This document shows positions 12,722 to 13,055 of a stretch of 13,055 nucleotides of DNA, one piece after another. Origin of the DNA: Pyrodictiaceae archaeon (lineage in GTDB: Archaea > Thermoproteota > Thermoprotei_A > Sulfolobales > Pyrodictiaceae); NCBI GenBank assembly GCA_027046105.1, contig JALTZQ010000141.1:1-13055 (forward strand), written 5' to 3'. The position numbers and the translations under genes are program-made. How positions within the stretch are numbered: the stretch's first letter is position 1; every line of letters begins with the position of its first letter. The notes beneath the pieces were generated by a model. The model was not told the origin of the DNA. It saw only the letters and a list, made by a program, of their open reading frames with translations, and made no database searches.

Positions 12722-13055
12722 AGCTACCTAATACCTCTCGATGTTGTTTTCCAAATTCAATAAGAGTACGGAGCATGTTTATACGATCCATGCCAAAAGC
12801 TTTAGCTAGCTCGTCTAAACCTTGCATAATGTCTATAGGTATAACAAGTATTTCTTCTTCATCACCACGATAACCTATATAGTCTTCTAGTACGATCGCA
12901 ACATCCCTCAGTTTCTCCATAGAGAACCCGACATTATCCACAACCATAATATTGGCTTCTTCGAGCCTTTTCTTGACGTCTCTAGGTACTGGTTTTCGAG
13001 AGAGAAGAAACGCTTTATCGGGCCTATAGACTCGTACGTACAGTTCAATTATCTG
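12699..13055 (-). CDS. C-terminal part of a protein of unknown function, 5' end beyond the window
   Basis: The frame stays open to the window edge on the minus strand: codons from 13055 down to the stop at 12699 contain no stop and read 118 residues (IIELYVRVYRP..., LLSRKPVPRDVKKRLEEANI). An ATG at 12947 exists inside but gives only 82 residues and cuts through what looks like one alpha/beta domain, so the true start probably lies upstream, outside. After a strand-helix-strand section comes an acidic strand (EEEILVIPIDI) and a helical C-terminus (LDELAKAFGMDRINMLRTLIEFGKQHREVL). I do not recognise it; the first part has a Rossmann- or nuclease-like strand pattern without certain catalytic residues. 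It overlaps the methyltransferase gene by 23 bases. Confidence 0.7.
   Translation of the reverse strand, partial: QIIELYVRVYRPDKAFLLSRKPVPRDVKKRLEEANIMVVDNVGFSMEKLRDVAIVLEDYIGYRGDEEEILVIPIDIMQGLDELAKAFGMDRINMLRTLIEFGKQHREVLGSYAHKIRT

Overview
The window looks like chromosomal DNA of a hyperthermophilic crenarchaeon. The evidence is an archaeal/eukaryotic-type glycyl-tRNA synthetase, aIF1, the archaeal RNA polymerase subunit Rpo12, a crenarchaeal-looking tRNA-splicing endonuclease, archaeal type IV pilins, frequent GTG and TTG starts with GGTG/GAGG Shine-Dalgarno sequences, and many AGG/AGA/ATA/CTA codons. Desulfurococcales, perhaps Pyrodictiaceae, is my guess; the sequence alone does not fix the genus. 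I see no mobile element, CRISPR array, tRNA or rRNA. No gap between genes exceeds 300 bases; the longest is about 200.

Layout. 1-1066 (+): two small pilin-like secreted proteins. 1093-3109 (-): a PUA/PP-loop 'PAPS reductase-like' protein followed by an overlapping di-cluster ferredoxin; many archaea appear to encode these as one protein. 3317-3964: aIF1 (-) and Rpo12 (+), divergent around a compact promoter region. 4067-6942: an agmatinase-family ureohydrolase (-) divergent from glycyl-tRNA synthetase (+). 7051-7893 (+): two small proteins I do not recognise, 15 bases apart. 7904-9517 (-): a radical SAM enzyme with a B12-binding-like N-terminus, a TRAM-like C-terminus and an unusual Cys-rich insertion in its cluster motif. 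9648-10894 (+): a DUF47/PhoU-like protein overlapping the start of tRNA-splicing endonuclease. 11006-11476 (+): a Cys-rich, Pro/Arg-tailed protein of unknown function. 11473-13055 (-): an overlapping three-gene cluster of an unknown protein (5' end outside the window), a UbiE-like methyltransferase and a UbiX-type flavin prenyltransferase.

Most genes are housekeeping: translation, transcription, tRNA maturation and polyamine synthesis. Three points deserve a second look. First, the PUA/PP-loop/ferredoxin pair keeps the CC...CxxC cluster ligands of APS reductases but has no catalytic C-terminal Cys, which points towards sulfur or thiolation chemistry on RNA rather than sulfate reduction. Second, the radical SAM protein has 42 residues between the first and second cluster cysteines, with four extra cysteines inside. 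Third, the UbiX and UbiE-like genes overlap in one cluster, which suggests quinone or prenyl-flavin-dependent metabolism.

Several of the longest reading frames begin at a GTG that is part of a GGTG Shine-Dalgarno sequence. Where a better start lies 9-15 bases downstream I chose that one and say so.
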